Shown here one piece after another: positions 31,201 to 40,040 of a stretch of DNA of 64,000 bases (position 1 is its first letter; each line of letters opens with the position of its first letter). The notes under the pieces are model-generated. The model saw nothing but the letters and a program-made list of their open reading frames with translations, was not told where the DNA came from and did not search any database. Made by a program: the position numbers and the translations under genes. This stretch comes from Fasciolopsis buskii (lineage: Eukaryota; Platyhelminthes; Trematoda; Plagiorchiida; Fasciolidae). Location: assembly GCA_008360955.1 (NCBI GenBank), contig LUCM01003423.1, forward strand, positions 1 through 64,000, in the 5' to 3' direction.

Positions 31201-34065
31201 CGTCCAAAGGTCGTGTTTAGTGCACCGCAGTGAGCTCAGTTCTGTTATATGGTCGCGAGACAAAGTTCGCGTGTCGATGTTCGTCGCATGGAACTTTTCG
31301 ATCACCAATTTCAACGTAGCGTCACCAGGTTTGGATGAAGTGACCGGCTGAGTAATGTGGAGGTTCGGAGTCTAGTATCAGGTTGCAGTTCTGGGGACAT
31401 TCTTCCAGCGTATGAAGCTTAGTAGACTACGCTGATTGGATCATGTATTGCATATGACAAACAGTCGCCTACCACACCGTGCCCCATTTTGCGCTTCCCT
31501 TGCGAAGTGGAATGAGAAAATGCACAGCGAACTTAGGTAAAGTAAGTGTCTCATGTTGTTGTGGTTGGGGCACGAAATAATCGCCAACTGGCTGACTGGA
31601 GACACTGGGGGATATGGCAGCGAACCGCGAACAGGGGCGATCGTGTTGTCATTTTCAGTCGAATCAGAATGATTGAAAGTGCGTTTGAACAGTTAAACTG
31701 TGTTTCATGTGTTGGCTACTGATGCACTGCAATATTTTCCCTTGTGTAGGTCCACTTCCTGTTCCTATTGCATATTTACCCTTTTTATAGAAACACGTAA
31801 CTCTTGGGGAAAGGCAGCGGTCAATGCTGCTTAACGCCGAACGATCGTTTCATGCTATCCGATTTGCTTCTGCAGGAGAGGAATCGTGTCTTGCATCTGC
31901 CGACTACCACTGTTTAAAGTGCCGTTTCTATAATATTCTCGAAGCACTGGGGATGCGGCCAGAAGCTGCAGCCGTGAATTTTGGAGTGGGGAAGAACACA
32001 ATAATGTTTCATCATGCCAGTTGCGGTAAGAAGACGTGGCTCCGGGATTTGAACCTTTGACCGTTGAGACGACAGGCGCCCAATGTCACTTGGCTGTTTT
32101 ACTCAGTCCAGTGTAATGGTCCGCACACTTGAAGTTTTCTTTCCGACAGTGGAATCTTAGTTTTTGCAAGAGAATAGGGGATCCTTGCACAACCGAGTGA
32201 AGCAGCATTGTAGGTACTCGCGCAGCTACATTTATCGAGTAATATCTTGTGTGGACTGTTTTCCAGCATTTTCATTTAGACGTTGACCCTTCGAAAACAA
32301 AGAGAATAACACGTATTAGACCGCCAATTCTCAGAACTTCTGCTCGGATTTTTTACTAATTACGTTTCACTCATAAGTGAAATGGAGCGGTCATATTCCG
32401 TAGTCTCTAGAGCCACTGCAGTGGGGAAGTAGTGACCTGGCTCTTAAAACTGGAGCGGCACAGAGCTGAGGCGATCAACAAACGATCTACTTAATCCACC
32501 GTTATAGGGACGTTTGTCGAGTCAGCTGAAGACTATGGTCATCTCAAAGCGAAACTGGTTTGTGTAAAAAAACACGTCAAACGCTGCCCGAAGCGATTGC
32601 GGTTTTAATCTGTTGCGGGCTAAAGGACAATGAACAGATTCTTCCGTGGACTTGGTTCTACTCAGCTGGCAAAACCGAAGAAAAGAGTTGATTTAATGGA
32701 CACTGCTCTAAGCCTCTGACTGAATGGTCTAATTCACAAGGAAGCGGGACGATCTGTGGGTCACGTAACCCAATGGTTACCGGTGACTGGTTAATCAATG
32801 CCCGGGCGCTTCGGACGAGGTTGGGCAGACAGGGTAGCCGGCAGACCCCTTCATCACAGCACAGCCATTCACATCAAACGCGCCAGTGTTTGGTTTGAAA
32901 TCAGGATTTGCCCATCTATCCTAGACTGATTACCAAAGACCAACTAACCAGTTAACTTGCCTTTGCCTTCCCAATTCAGTGAAACCACCCGAGCCACAAG
33001 AAGGCAGCGCGCAGAACTTCCTCAATGGATGCTACTTGAGACGTACGTAGTTATTTTACATTCTTGAAGCAAGAAATTAGTGGAAAAGACACATTATAGC
33101 CACCAAAGCTTAATACAAGGGGTCGACAACCTTGATCTTGAAACTTAGTGACATAGAATCATGTAACGTCTCACTAGGTCAGGTATTGTAACAAGCCGGA
33201 GGGCAGCGAGTTGTCATCGATCACTTCGAGAAGCGCTCATGTTAAGTAGCCAACCCGGAGCTTGACATCCACCTCCAACAGCGTTAAGGCATTGCCGGGC
33301 GCGATCGCGCTCGATTCGATGACATGGATAAATCGAACAGTGCCACGCATAAACAGGATCCGAAAGGAGGCTCATTTCAGTTTTGTGGCTGTTCCCAGTT
33401 TAACACTGAGTCCACGGAGGTGTAATAAACTAGTAATGCCAGCTCCAAGGTGATTACCGAGGTTATAACCAGCTGGTGCTGTCTTGGAACGTGACTGGAA
33501 AACATCAGTGCCGACCGCCACAGGTCTAACGCTTTTTGCCTTCATGTTCTGGTCAATGAACACCTGAGGAAGCTACTGGTTGATTTTCAGTAATGTGACT
33601 GGCAAAGAACACATTCGCATGATTGCGTCTCTTGTCACGGCGGTGGCGGAGAGAACGAACCAGCTAACCAGGTACCTGTGGAAGATGAGCACGCTCTTTA
33701 TAAGCAAACTATGACTGAATTTGTAGGTAGTTTACCTGGGGATACCTCCCAGAGAACCAAACAGTGAGAGGGAAGAGATTTGCACAGGAAGGAATACACG
33801 GGAATGAAAACAAAAGCGCCAGCAGAAAAGCAAAACACTAGTAATTTACACATGGTACAAGTGTCCTTTACTGGTTTACTGACTACGACGGTCTCTGAAC
33901 AAACAGAGCTGTTTTACGTGGAAAATGAGGATACATGGTTACCCATCTTCCCAGAATGAGCAACAGAATACTCCGAACAATACATAGGTAAGACGAGCTC
34001 ACCTCATCACTTCTCAGAAGTTCTGATAATTCCTTCTGAATTCTTTTTGTAGCAATGGTAGACAT
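19210..34065 (-). CDS. UBE2K: Ubiquitin-conjugating enzyme E2, UBE2K/E2-25K type, partial (three exons)
   Basis: An E2 enzyme that carries ubiquitin as a thioester and builds K48-linked chains with E3 partners in cytosol and nucleus. Exons 34003-34065, 19329-19481 and 19210-19292 join in frame to 99 codons. Seen: N-terminal helix MSTIATKRIQKELSELLRSD, strand region NLRGLIKGPPDTPYDG, NYPFFPPK, the WHPN motif, and the active-site segment GVICLDILKDQW, with Cys at residue 92, the position known for UBE2K. The spacing from ATG to Cys supports the chosen start. The next exon should begin with the G that completes Trp and should continue the UBC fold and UBA domain. I searched 13782-19209 by eye and did not find it, so the gene may be broken, misassembled or continue in exons I missed. 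Intron 1 is 14,521 bp. Confidence 0.86.
19329..19481 (-). CDS. UBE2K: UBE2K exon 2 (UBC core, first half)
   Basis: 153 bp, 51 codons, after acceptor attctag: MIQNQLQIKPHGDDLMNLRG, LIKGPPDTPYDG, FQLEIIIPANYPFFPPK, ending before gtgagc. GPPDTPY and YPF.PPK are hallmark E2 motifs, and the wording is closest to UBE2K among the E2s I know. Confidence 0.92.
19482..20200. other. Unassigned start of UBE2K intron 1
   Basis: AT-rich, with no recognisable coding or repeat motif. Confidence 0.5.
20200..20696 (+). mobile_element. RTE-like RT C-terminal fragment (left arm of an inverted pair)
   Basis: The plus strand reads DLEYTYKAVLLNKDPSRFQL, then CKMPLQDCIGYRPNLILVGE, then after frame changes KFAKLSHLWRHRGIW and RVYIVLMKSVLINGG. 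The order matches RT motif YADD-like, the CK.LLQDW segment and the RTE C-terminal domain. The catalytic YADD is degenerate. It lies in UBE2K intron 1, antisense to the gene. Confidence 0.7.
20900..21105 (-). mobile_element. RTE-like RT fragment (right arm of an inverted pair)
   Basis: On the minus strand about 21045-20915 reads LSDLEYAYKAVLLNKDPSRF again, nearly identical to the left arm at 20204-20340, giving inverted arms of about 130 bp around some 580 bp. Just beyond it, near 21075-21105, plus-strand gcccttctagactggatccc matches the endonuclease segment ALLDWIP of copy A (about 9390). The locus is therefore a mosaic of at least two RTE pieces. Confidence 0.65.
21106..22229. other. Unassigned, possibly Gypsy LTR 5' sequence
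   Basis: Short frames at 21139-21366, 21348-21602 and 21898-22134 show no known domain. The right half may belong to the LTR that ends near 22617, but no partner LTR was found to set its start. Confidence 0.35.
22230..22617 (+). repeat. 3' part of a Gypsy-type LTR
   Basis: Called from position: it ends in catagca, is followed three bases later by a primer-binding-site-like ctggcgacgggtgtttcga, and then by a gag frame. The 5' boundary and the second LTR were not found. Confidence 0.45.
22621..22640 (+). promoter_or_regulatory. Primer-binding-site-like sequence of a Gypsy element
   Basis: ctggcgacgggtgtttcgaa begins with the tgg that pairs with tRNA CCA. A similar tctggcgggcggggtttttc follows the 5' LTR of the minus-strand Gypsy element (about 29030-29049), so two families share the site type. 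The tRNA cannot be named with confidence. Confidence 0.45.
22643..22984 (+). pseudogene. gag: Gypsy Gag N-terminal fragment
   Basis: The frame starts MAKQNATDAVAQAQLKLLEP and continues through HIPDFHHDADVGVSFESSYT, RCEDVFTIELGSFDDETKAH and LLLRKLGPY. The 'F..D...GV.F..W..RYED.F..EL...D...K..LLL.KL' pattern is the Gag of flatworm Gypsy elements. Similarity ends near 22985, where the 5' end of RTE copy C begins, so the gag is cut by that insertion. The upstream GTG at 22631 is less likely as the start. Confidence 0.75.
22985..24029 (+). mobile_element. RTE-like retrotransposon copy C, 5' part
   Basis: The 5' leader from about 22985 aligns with copies A and B, followed by a decayed endonuclease N-terminus (23300-24000; segments matching LNLGSF.V.TL.QT.QQAC and a degenerate STYVSTN). 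It is interrupted at 24029/24030 by a complete Gypsy element and resumes at 29642. Confidence 0.8.
24030..24627 (-). repeat. 3' LTR of the Gypsy element
   Basis: 598 bp, alignable along its whole length with 29054-29641 (shared runs such as agctctatcg and tttcgcggacatataaaa). The adjacent internal side on the minus strand, aacaaaaggacag (24628-24640), is a plausible polypurine tract, which supports the minus orientation. Confidence 0.85.
29054..29641 (-). repeat. 5' LTR of the Gypsy element
   Basis: 588 bp. On the minus strand it starts TGTTATGGTCG and ends ATGAACA, followed after six bases by a primer-binding-site-like tggcgggcgggg. It carries AATAAA on the minus strand at 29369-29374; the other LTR has CATAAA there. 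Divergence from its partner, including many small indels, is high enough to be seen by eye, so the insertion is old. Confidence 0.85.
29642..31720 (+). mobile_element. RTE-like retrotransposon copy C, rest of endonuclease, RT and C-terminus
   Basis: It continues from 24029 across the Gypsy insertion: the endonuclease end ([36 protein letters not shown]; the catalytic SDH reads LDR), RT with NHRPAIVVFLDLRGAFDSVH (30599-30680), GGVRQGCPTSPFLFAFVMDE (30740-30810), and CADDFV in place of YADD (about 30890). A decayed C-terminal domain (SSVLLYGRET, near 31240) and the terminal GDTGGYGSEP segment near 31600 follow. Frameshifts are frequent. Together with 22985-24029 this is close to full length. 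Confidence 0.83.
31721..33880. other. Unassigned intronic sequence with a SINE-like head
   Basis: No coding motif recognised. Open frames at 31824-32060, 33262-33453 and 33372-33563 resemble nothing known to me. A tRNA-like segment at 32044-32095 is listed separately. Confidence 0.4.
32044..32095 (-). repeat. tRNA-derived SINE head
   Basis: The minus strand reads agccaagtgacattgggcgc (box A-like) and aaaggttcaaatccc (box B-like), 20-odd bases apart, as in tRNA-derived SINEs. No intact cloverleaf is evident. Confidence 0.5.
34003..34065 (-). CDS. UBE2K: UBE2K exon 1 (N-terminal helix)
   Basis: 63 bp, 21 codons, from the ATG to ...LLRSDE before gtgagc. It encodes MSTIATKRIQKELSELLRSD, the E2 N-terminal helix, with the RI.KE spacing typical of UBE2K. 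The larger open frame around it (33883-34179) is 5' leader plus intron read-through. The phase-0 junction fits exon 2 exactly. Confidence 0.87.
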
Positions 34066-34200
34066 TTGTAACCTGACAACCGCGGCGGATGCGAACTGAT
34101 CTACCTCGGATGTATTTGAACGCGCGCCGCTCCCTAGGTCAGTTTGGAGCAGATCACATCGGTTCAGTTCAGTTTTCACAGAACGGTTCCAGTTCCAATT
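34066..34200 (-). promoter_or_regulatory. Candidate 5' leader/promoter of UBE2K
   Basis: The sequence just upstream of the UBE2K ATG is locally GC- and CpG-rich (ggagcggcgcgcg on the gene strand) in an AT-rich setting, with no TATA box close by. This suits a TATA-less housekeeping promoter. No transcription start is visible from sequence. CR1-like sequence starts about 300 bp further upstream. Confidence 0.3.
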
Positions 34201-34369
34201 TCAGTTAGATTGTAGGACTATACGGGGAAATGCATGATCGCCCAATTTTTTTGCGCCTGGGATTTTTTGACGACAGGAGTTTGGAGACCTCTACAGATTC
34301 TAGGATGAAAGAGCGAGTAATGTATGACGCAGTATATCATGTATGCCACATTATTAAAGGCCAACGTTA

Positions 34370-36100
34370 ATGAGCAGCATTTCTGCTGACCACCCTCTCA
34401 GCTTACAAACACTGTCCTCTCCAAACACACATATCCATGCATTGTCTAGTCTCCTTCTGAATTCCTGCGCCGATCCCACCTTGACCACTCCATCCGGCAG
34501 CTTGTTCTAGTCATTCACCACTCGTATGGGTAAACAATTTGCTTCTCAACCCGGTGGCTACGTGTTCTCGCACAATCGGCTTCCCGTTCTCTCTAGGTGT
34601 ATCGTTCCCCCTTATCTGGATTAGGGCCCAGGATGACCCCGTATCTCAGCGAGACCCTTAATGATCTTGAAGACCTGTATTGCCACCCTTTTTCCTGCGT
34701 CTTTCCAAGGAGTACAAGCCGAGCGCCCTCAGCCCCTGCGCATGTCCCATATGTCTCAAATGTCCAAACAACCGTGTAAAAACACGCTGAACCTGTTCTA
34801 GCATTCTACCATTCCTTACCAAATTCTGTCTCCACGCCTGGACACAGCATTCCACATGTGGTCTGAAAAATGCTTTGAACAGCGGCAGAAGAACGTTAGG
34901 CCTCCAGGAACCCACAGTCTTTCTTAGTTGGCATACGGAACACCATCCCTTCCTGACGACCGTTCGACATTACAGACTAGGTTTGAAGTCCGCACTGGCC
35001 ACTCTCCCGAGGTCCCTTGCTCGCTGCATTTGTTCCAAACATGGGATACGGATTTTCAAACCATTGGAGATGTCACTGACATGTATCAGGAAGAGCAGTG
35101 GCCCTAAAGCAGATCCCTGAGGCACCCCGCTGTGAAGCGATTCTCTGTCCGATAGACACCCCTCAAGTCTTATCCCGAAAGATCTGTGCTATCCAGTTAC
35201 TCACCTTATCATCAACTCCGAAAGTCTTCCGTTTCTGGTCAAGAAGCTTGTGGTTCACAAAATAAAAGGCCCTTTGAAAGTCCAGACTTCTGCCCTTTCG
35301 ACCCTGTCAATTCTGCCTGTTACGGCGTCCAGGAAGCTTATGAGGTTGGTCAGAAAAGAGCGTTTGTGCCAAAATCCATGTTGCTCTGCCGTCATTAACT
35401 TGTTGGTCTCTAGATGATTGACTATCCTATCACGAATGACCTTTTCAAGAGTTCTCAGCATGATAAGTGTCAGACTCACCGACCTATAGCTACAACAGTT
35501 GTCTCTGTGCCCGCTCTTATACACCGGTATGACTGTCGACGTTGACCAGTCCACGGCGAGCCGCCCCTCGTCCAGCAACGCATTAAAGAGCTAGGTGTCA
35601 GGTTTCACCAGGACCTCCGCCAACGATTTTACAACTGCTGGGTGGATCATATCATGCCCCGCTGCTTTCGACGCTTCCATTTTTTAGGGCTGTCCCACAC
35701 TTCTCCCTACCTGATCGTTCCGTCCGGCACAAGGTAACGGGACCTAGTGTACGTCCCTTTGTCCCTTGGTCCCGACTTTATACTGCCTGGAAAAATTCCA
35801 AAAGATCGGCCTTCTCCTGGCTGTCGGCCGATCTAATCCTCCGGTGGTTTTTAATCCACCTACGACCGAGCGCAAGGCTGCCTCAGACTACACATAATCA
35901 TAACTGGTTTTGGAGTTGCTTTCAGCGGTCTCAGAGTTCCGCTCTTCGTAGCCAGTTTGGCACTGTCGTTAGACGCGAGATATTTTTTCTCTCTCCGCTG
36001 TGTACCTCAGGTAATCTCAGTAGCCAGGTGTGCCTTCTTACCTCGTGAAAGCCCTGTGTTTCTACTTCCTGGCTGTCGTGATCCTACTTCACCATGGCGA
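34370..36100 (-). mobile_element. CR1-like non-LTR retrotransposon remnant 1
   Basis: Minus strand, in order: an endonuclease-RT linker (35700-36100, weak), SKAAGHDMIHPAVVKSLAEV (about 35640), DWSTSTVIPVYKSGHRDNCC, YRSVSLT, LEKVIRDRIV and EQHGFW (35255-35578), then RPNVLLPLFKAFFRPHVECC, VQAWRQNLVRNGRMLEQVQR (34658-34915), and a C-terminal LPDGVVKVGSAQEFRRRLDN (34430-34510). The catalytic YADD region is lost. The 3' end lies about 300 bp upstream of the UBE2K ATG. Confidence 0.8.
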
Positions 36101-36539
36101 TAGCTCCTTTTGCTTGATTCTATAGAGGGGTGCAAATAAGTCCGTTATTGCTGGCAGATTGCATTTATTAATTCCCGCTGAAGACCCACGTAAATTTTAC
36201 CTATGTCTACTTACCACCGATTTTGGAGACTCGAGGTAGGTAGTCCAATTTCATCCATTGCTGAGAAGTTCCTGCCATATTTTTCGGGCGCTACTTGTCC
36301 CTGCAGTTTTTGGCATGTCTCATTCGAGTGCCCAGAATTCTCTCCATGGTATTCACTGCGGTGGTACATCAAAAGTCTCCAAAACTACCCAAGTTTGTCT
36401 CGGTAACGGAGACAATACAGAATGCCTCGTCACCTCCTAACCGTCAGGCACACCACATTTCGCAAGCGTTTGCAGTTCACATTGGGGAGGTTGAACTGTA
36501 AAGCCTGAAGCATATCAACGATTCACCCATCACTGCATT

Positions 36540-37400
36540 ACTTCCTGACATATCGCATCCCGGTTGCGGCCCAACGTCCACTCGAAGGAAATCAGGGTCT
36601 ACACAGTTACCAACTCCCTAGGCACTCATCTTCGTTCATTTACAACACTACTACTAAAGAAATGCAAACCAAATATGTGTATGTTGTGATTTTGCAAGCT
36701 TTTTCTCTTGGTCGCGTGTGCTAAAATATACTTTTCGCTAAAAAAGCCGTTTCGGCTAAGACCGGACAAACGGGTTACAATCTTGTAGGCTTCCAGGATA
36801 TCTCTTTGGTGTCTCCCTCTGTACAACGAGAAGACTTTCCACCCTGCCCCTCAACCATTCTCGCGGCCGATCGACACACCCGCTCAAGGCAGTCGGCGCC
36901 ATTTTTGGGGAAGCACGTCCATGCTTGTACACAACATTCTAGGTGAGGTCTAGACACTGCCTTAACTAGGGGCGTGAACATCCCACTACGATAAAGCAAG
37001 GTCGACTTTAGCTTGAATAGCTCACACCGATCTCGTGGGCAGCCTCATCCCACTGGCTTATCCAATTAGCATCTGTCCTGAGGATTACCACCGGATACTT
37101 CACTTTGCGAGCAGCGCCCACAGTTAGCAGTCCACAGTCATAGCTAAGGATTAAAAATATGGCTATTTCTCTCCTCTGGAGTAGAGTTCCACTTGTCGAC
37201 CCAATCTAGGACGACCCTTAATTGCAATTGGGTTCTCCCTTTCCCGCACATCCTACTCACCTGACATCATTGTAGAGGAAAACACTGAGTGATTTTAGGA
37301 TGGAGATTAGATCATTGATAAACGATAGGGACAGAAATGGCCTTGACAGTGACCCTGCGGAATGCTGCTGGAGACTTCAGGTTGGGCTGGAAACTCGTCC
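36540..37400 (-). mobile_element. CR1-like non-LTR retrotransposon remnant 2
   Basis: The minus strand holds a decayed RT G.PQGS...FLSL.FINDL segment (about 37300-37380), TPLVKAVSRPHLECCVQAW, DCLERVCRSAARMVEGQG (36775-36999), RGRHQRDILEAYKIVTRLSG and FSSSVVNERR (36626-36826). It is only the 3' third of the ORF and is in tandem with remnant 1, but of a different subfamily by wording. Confidence 0.78.
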
Positions 37401-38950
37401 ATTATTCTAAAGTAAATTGTTCCCCTGGTAAGTAAAAACTTCGCTTACTGGCATAGATGATTCAGACAAAAAGTGATTCTAACTTGATTAAAAGTGATGA
37501 CTTTTTGGACCAAATCGTTGCGGAGGCCCAGTCAACTTATTTCAGTTGACTAGATCAGTTCGCATGATGTTAAACTTTAGCTGGTTATGCCGTTCAATTT
37601 CTTGCAGGTGAGATTGGCCAGGTCCTTTTTGCAGCAACGGCGAGAAACTAAAGACAATGGGTTCATTGGCCGCTGCTGATTCACGAAGTTTCATGTGTCT
37701 GCCGGGCCTAGGAATAACAGCTTTCAGGTTACCCGGATATTTTTGTAGATTTAATTCTCGGTAGCAGAGTGGGGTCTCCGAAGTACGCTTTTTGCTATTG
37801 GTTGTTTTGTTTGAACACCTGGTGGGGAGCTTTTCAAAGTCGAGGTCTGAAGTAAAAATCAACGAAACATTGATGACTGGTTGCATTTCTCACTGTTCGC
37901 ACAAGACCAACATATGAATGGCAATGCCCGTCATAAACCGTCCGGCCATATGTCATTTGGCAATATTTTATTTGCGGTGGCCTTTTTGTGTACTAAACTC
38001 CGTGAAACCAACTCCCTCATACTGCGATCGTTCGGGGTAAGCTCGTTCAGGCTTACGGTGCTCGGGACAAGGCTAGAGAGAAAAGGGGTTACAAACGAGT
38101 ACAGAAATGAAACAGTAATTAGCTGGGAATGAGCAAAAAGACAAAAGAGAAGCGGGAAGAATAAGAGTGGATGACCCGATTCCTGCGTCTACTGGTGGTT
38201 GTTGCATCCACCGGACGTCTACTACGATGCTTGTTTCCCTCTGGAGTGTGCGGGTGCTATGTCGGTTGGGATGGTGCGCCCATGGATGCCTTGAAAACAG
38301 CCCATAAATTTTCCCCTAATATTTTTATTTTATCTTCCGTTTTTGTTCTTCCTCCAATTCTCTTTTCTTCCTTGCCCTAATTTAATTTTGTTACAACTTT
38401 TCCTTCTTATTCCGTCTTTTGGTAAAAGTAATTCAGTCACTCAGCCTTGATCTGTCTTCAGTTTATGAATGTGACAGCGCTGCATTTACCTTTTGTCTCC
38501 AGTACCTCTGCTTGGGTGTGATATTTGCGGACCTTTCCCTTCCTACCAAACCATTTCGATTGCTGGCCTTCTACCATTATTTACTGCCCGGAGCTTCCAT
38601 TGCCACGGTAATCCTGTTAGTCATTCACGATCGAATACTGAGTCCATCTTTGCTTTTTTCTAGCATATTTCATCTCTTGGAGTGTACTCTTTGACACGAT
38701 AATCACCCGTGTGCTATTTCATGCACGTGGGTGCTTTAAGAGTGAAGTGGTCAACGACATACCACCGATGTAGCCTGGCAAGGTCTGCACGAGGCGCTGC
38801 CTATCCAGCACCAATTCTACTTTAGAAAACATTTTCACGTCATATGCATGCAGTGGAACTTTAGATTCTCAACGGAAGGAGAGGGCTGTTCACGAGATTT
38901 GTAACCAGTTTTGAAAAGCACGGATTGCTGTAGAGCTGCTTTTGGGGCTT
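37401..38950. other. Unassigned sequence
   Basis: A 114-codon minus-strand frame (37542-37886) and hydrophobic plus-strand frames (38171-38380, 38419-38694) have no recognisable domain. The latter lie in pyrimidine-rich DNA and are probably spurious. Confidence 0.4.
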
Positions 38951-40040
38951 CAAAGTTAATGGACCGAGCTCCGTTCAGCAGGGCCTGTAACTTCTGATTG
39001 CACAAATAATGCAACGCCCAGTTTGTGGGGTTCGTTCAAAGGAAATTCGCTTAGACGTTCCAGTAGTTCACGGTTAATCACCAGGTCGAAGGACTCCGGG
39101 AAGTTTATTGAGTTTATAGCCAAGTGGACTACTCCATCTACTGCTAACCTGTGCCAGTCCTTAGCTCCAGAGAGGTTTGATTGGCACGACCTATGTTCTA
39201 TACGTCGGTGCTGTACGTCGTGCAAGTGACCGTCCCCAAGGACCTTTGGCAGAGATTGGCAAGACAATCAGATATCCGTTACATAATCCATTGTGTGCTT
39301 GCCAACTGCATGACAAGCATCTCTATCGCTGTCCGTAACGCGACCCTTAGCCTTGACGGATACCTCACAAGTCATCCTTCTATTAGCAAGGAAGGCTGCA
39401 TGGGCTCCTGGAAAATGGTATCAATCTAGGACGTTGTTTCCTTTCGTTTACCAACTTCTTCCTTATTTCCTTTGCTTTTTGTTTTCAGTAGAAACTACAC
39501 ACTATCTGTGCACCATAAATAAGTCCTACTGTATCCCACCATTCATGGGATCGCTTGTGAGCCTCAGGAACCTGGCAAACTACAGGCAGCAGCATTTTAG
39601 CTTGTTGGCTAAATTCTATGCACAAACCGAAAACGGAAACGGCCCCGCACGGATCCCTGCGGCGCACCTATATATGTATGTAAAAATCTACGACATGCAT
39701 CTCACTTTGTTAGGGAAACAACCCGCTGTACCTAGCCCTGATGTCCTGCAATGCTCCGGGATATCTGATAATACGATAATCTCGGACTTTTTCCAGTGCC
39801 TTGATAACCACGGGCGTCAGTCTTTCTGCTTCACAATTCGATGGTTTCCCCTTGTTGCTTCCTTCTCGTATAAGTGCTGCTTGCGCAGGCTTCCAGTCGG
39901 TGGGAAGGTAACGCCTATGTAACCATCTGTTGAACGGTAATGTAGGCGGAAGTTCTATGCTTGGGGCTGGAATCTTAAGGATGACTGGGGATATCTTGGC
40001 TAAATGGGCAGCCATGGGCGCCTTCCAGGTTGGCATCTCC
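38950..40040 (-). mobile_element. CR1-like non-LTR retrotransposon remnant 3 (RT fingers/palm)
   Basis: Minus strand 39710-40036: MPTWKAPMAAHLAKISPVIL, YLPTDWKPAQAALI, VVIKALEKVRDYRI, the RT N-terminal motifs. About 400 bp of unmatched sequence follows, then ESFDLVINRELLERLSEFPL (38956-39267), the FD catalytic strand region. The gap may be an insertion or simple decay. Confidence 0.7.

Noticed and set aside
33883..34179. 98-codon minus frame as a complete small gene
   Set aside because: Only 34003-34065 is UBE2K exon 1; the rest is leader and intron read-through, and the donor gtgagc is at the right place.
38419..38694. Hydrophobic plus-strand frame resembling a membrane protein
   Set aside because: The hydrophobicity follows from T-rich DNA. 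There is no conserved motif, no splice context and no neighbouring exon.
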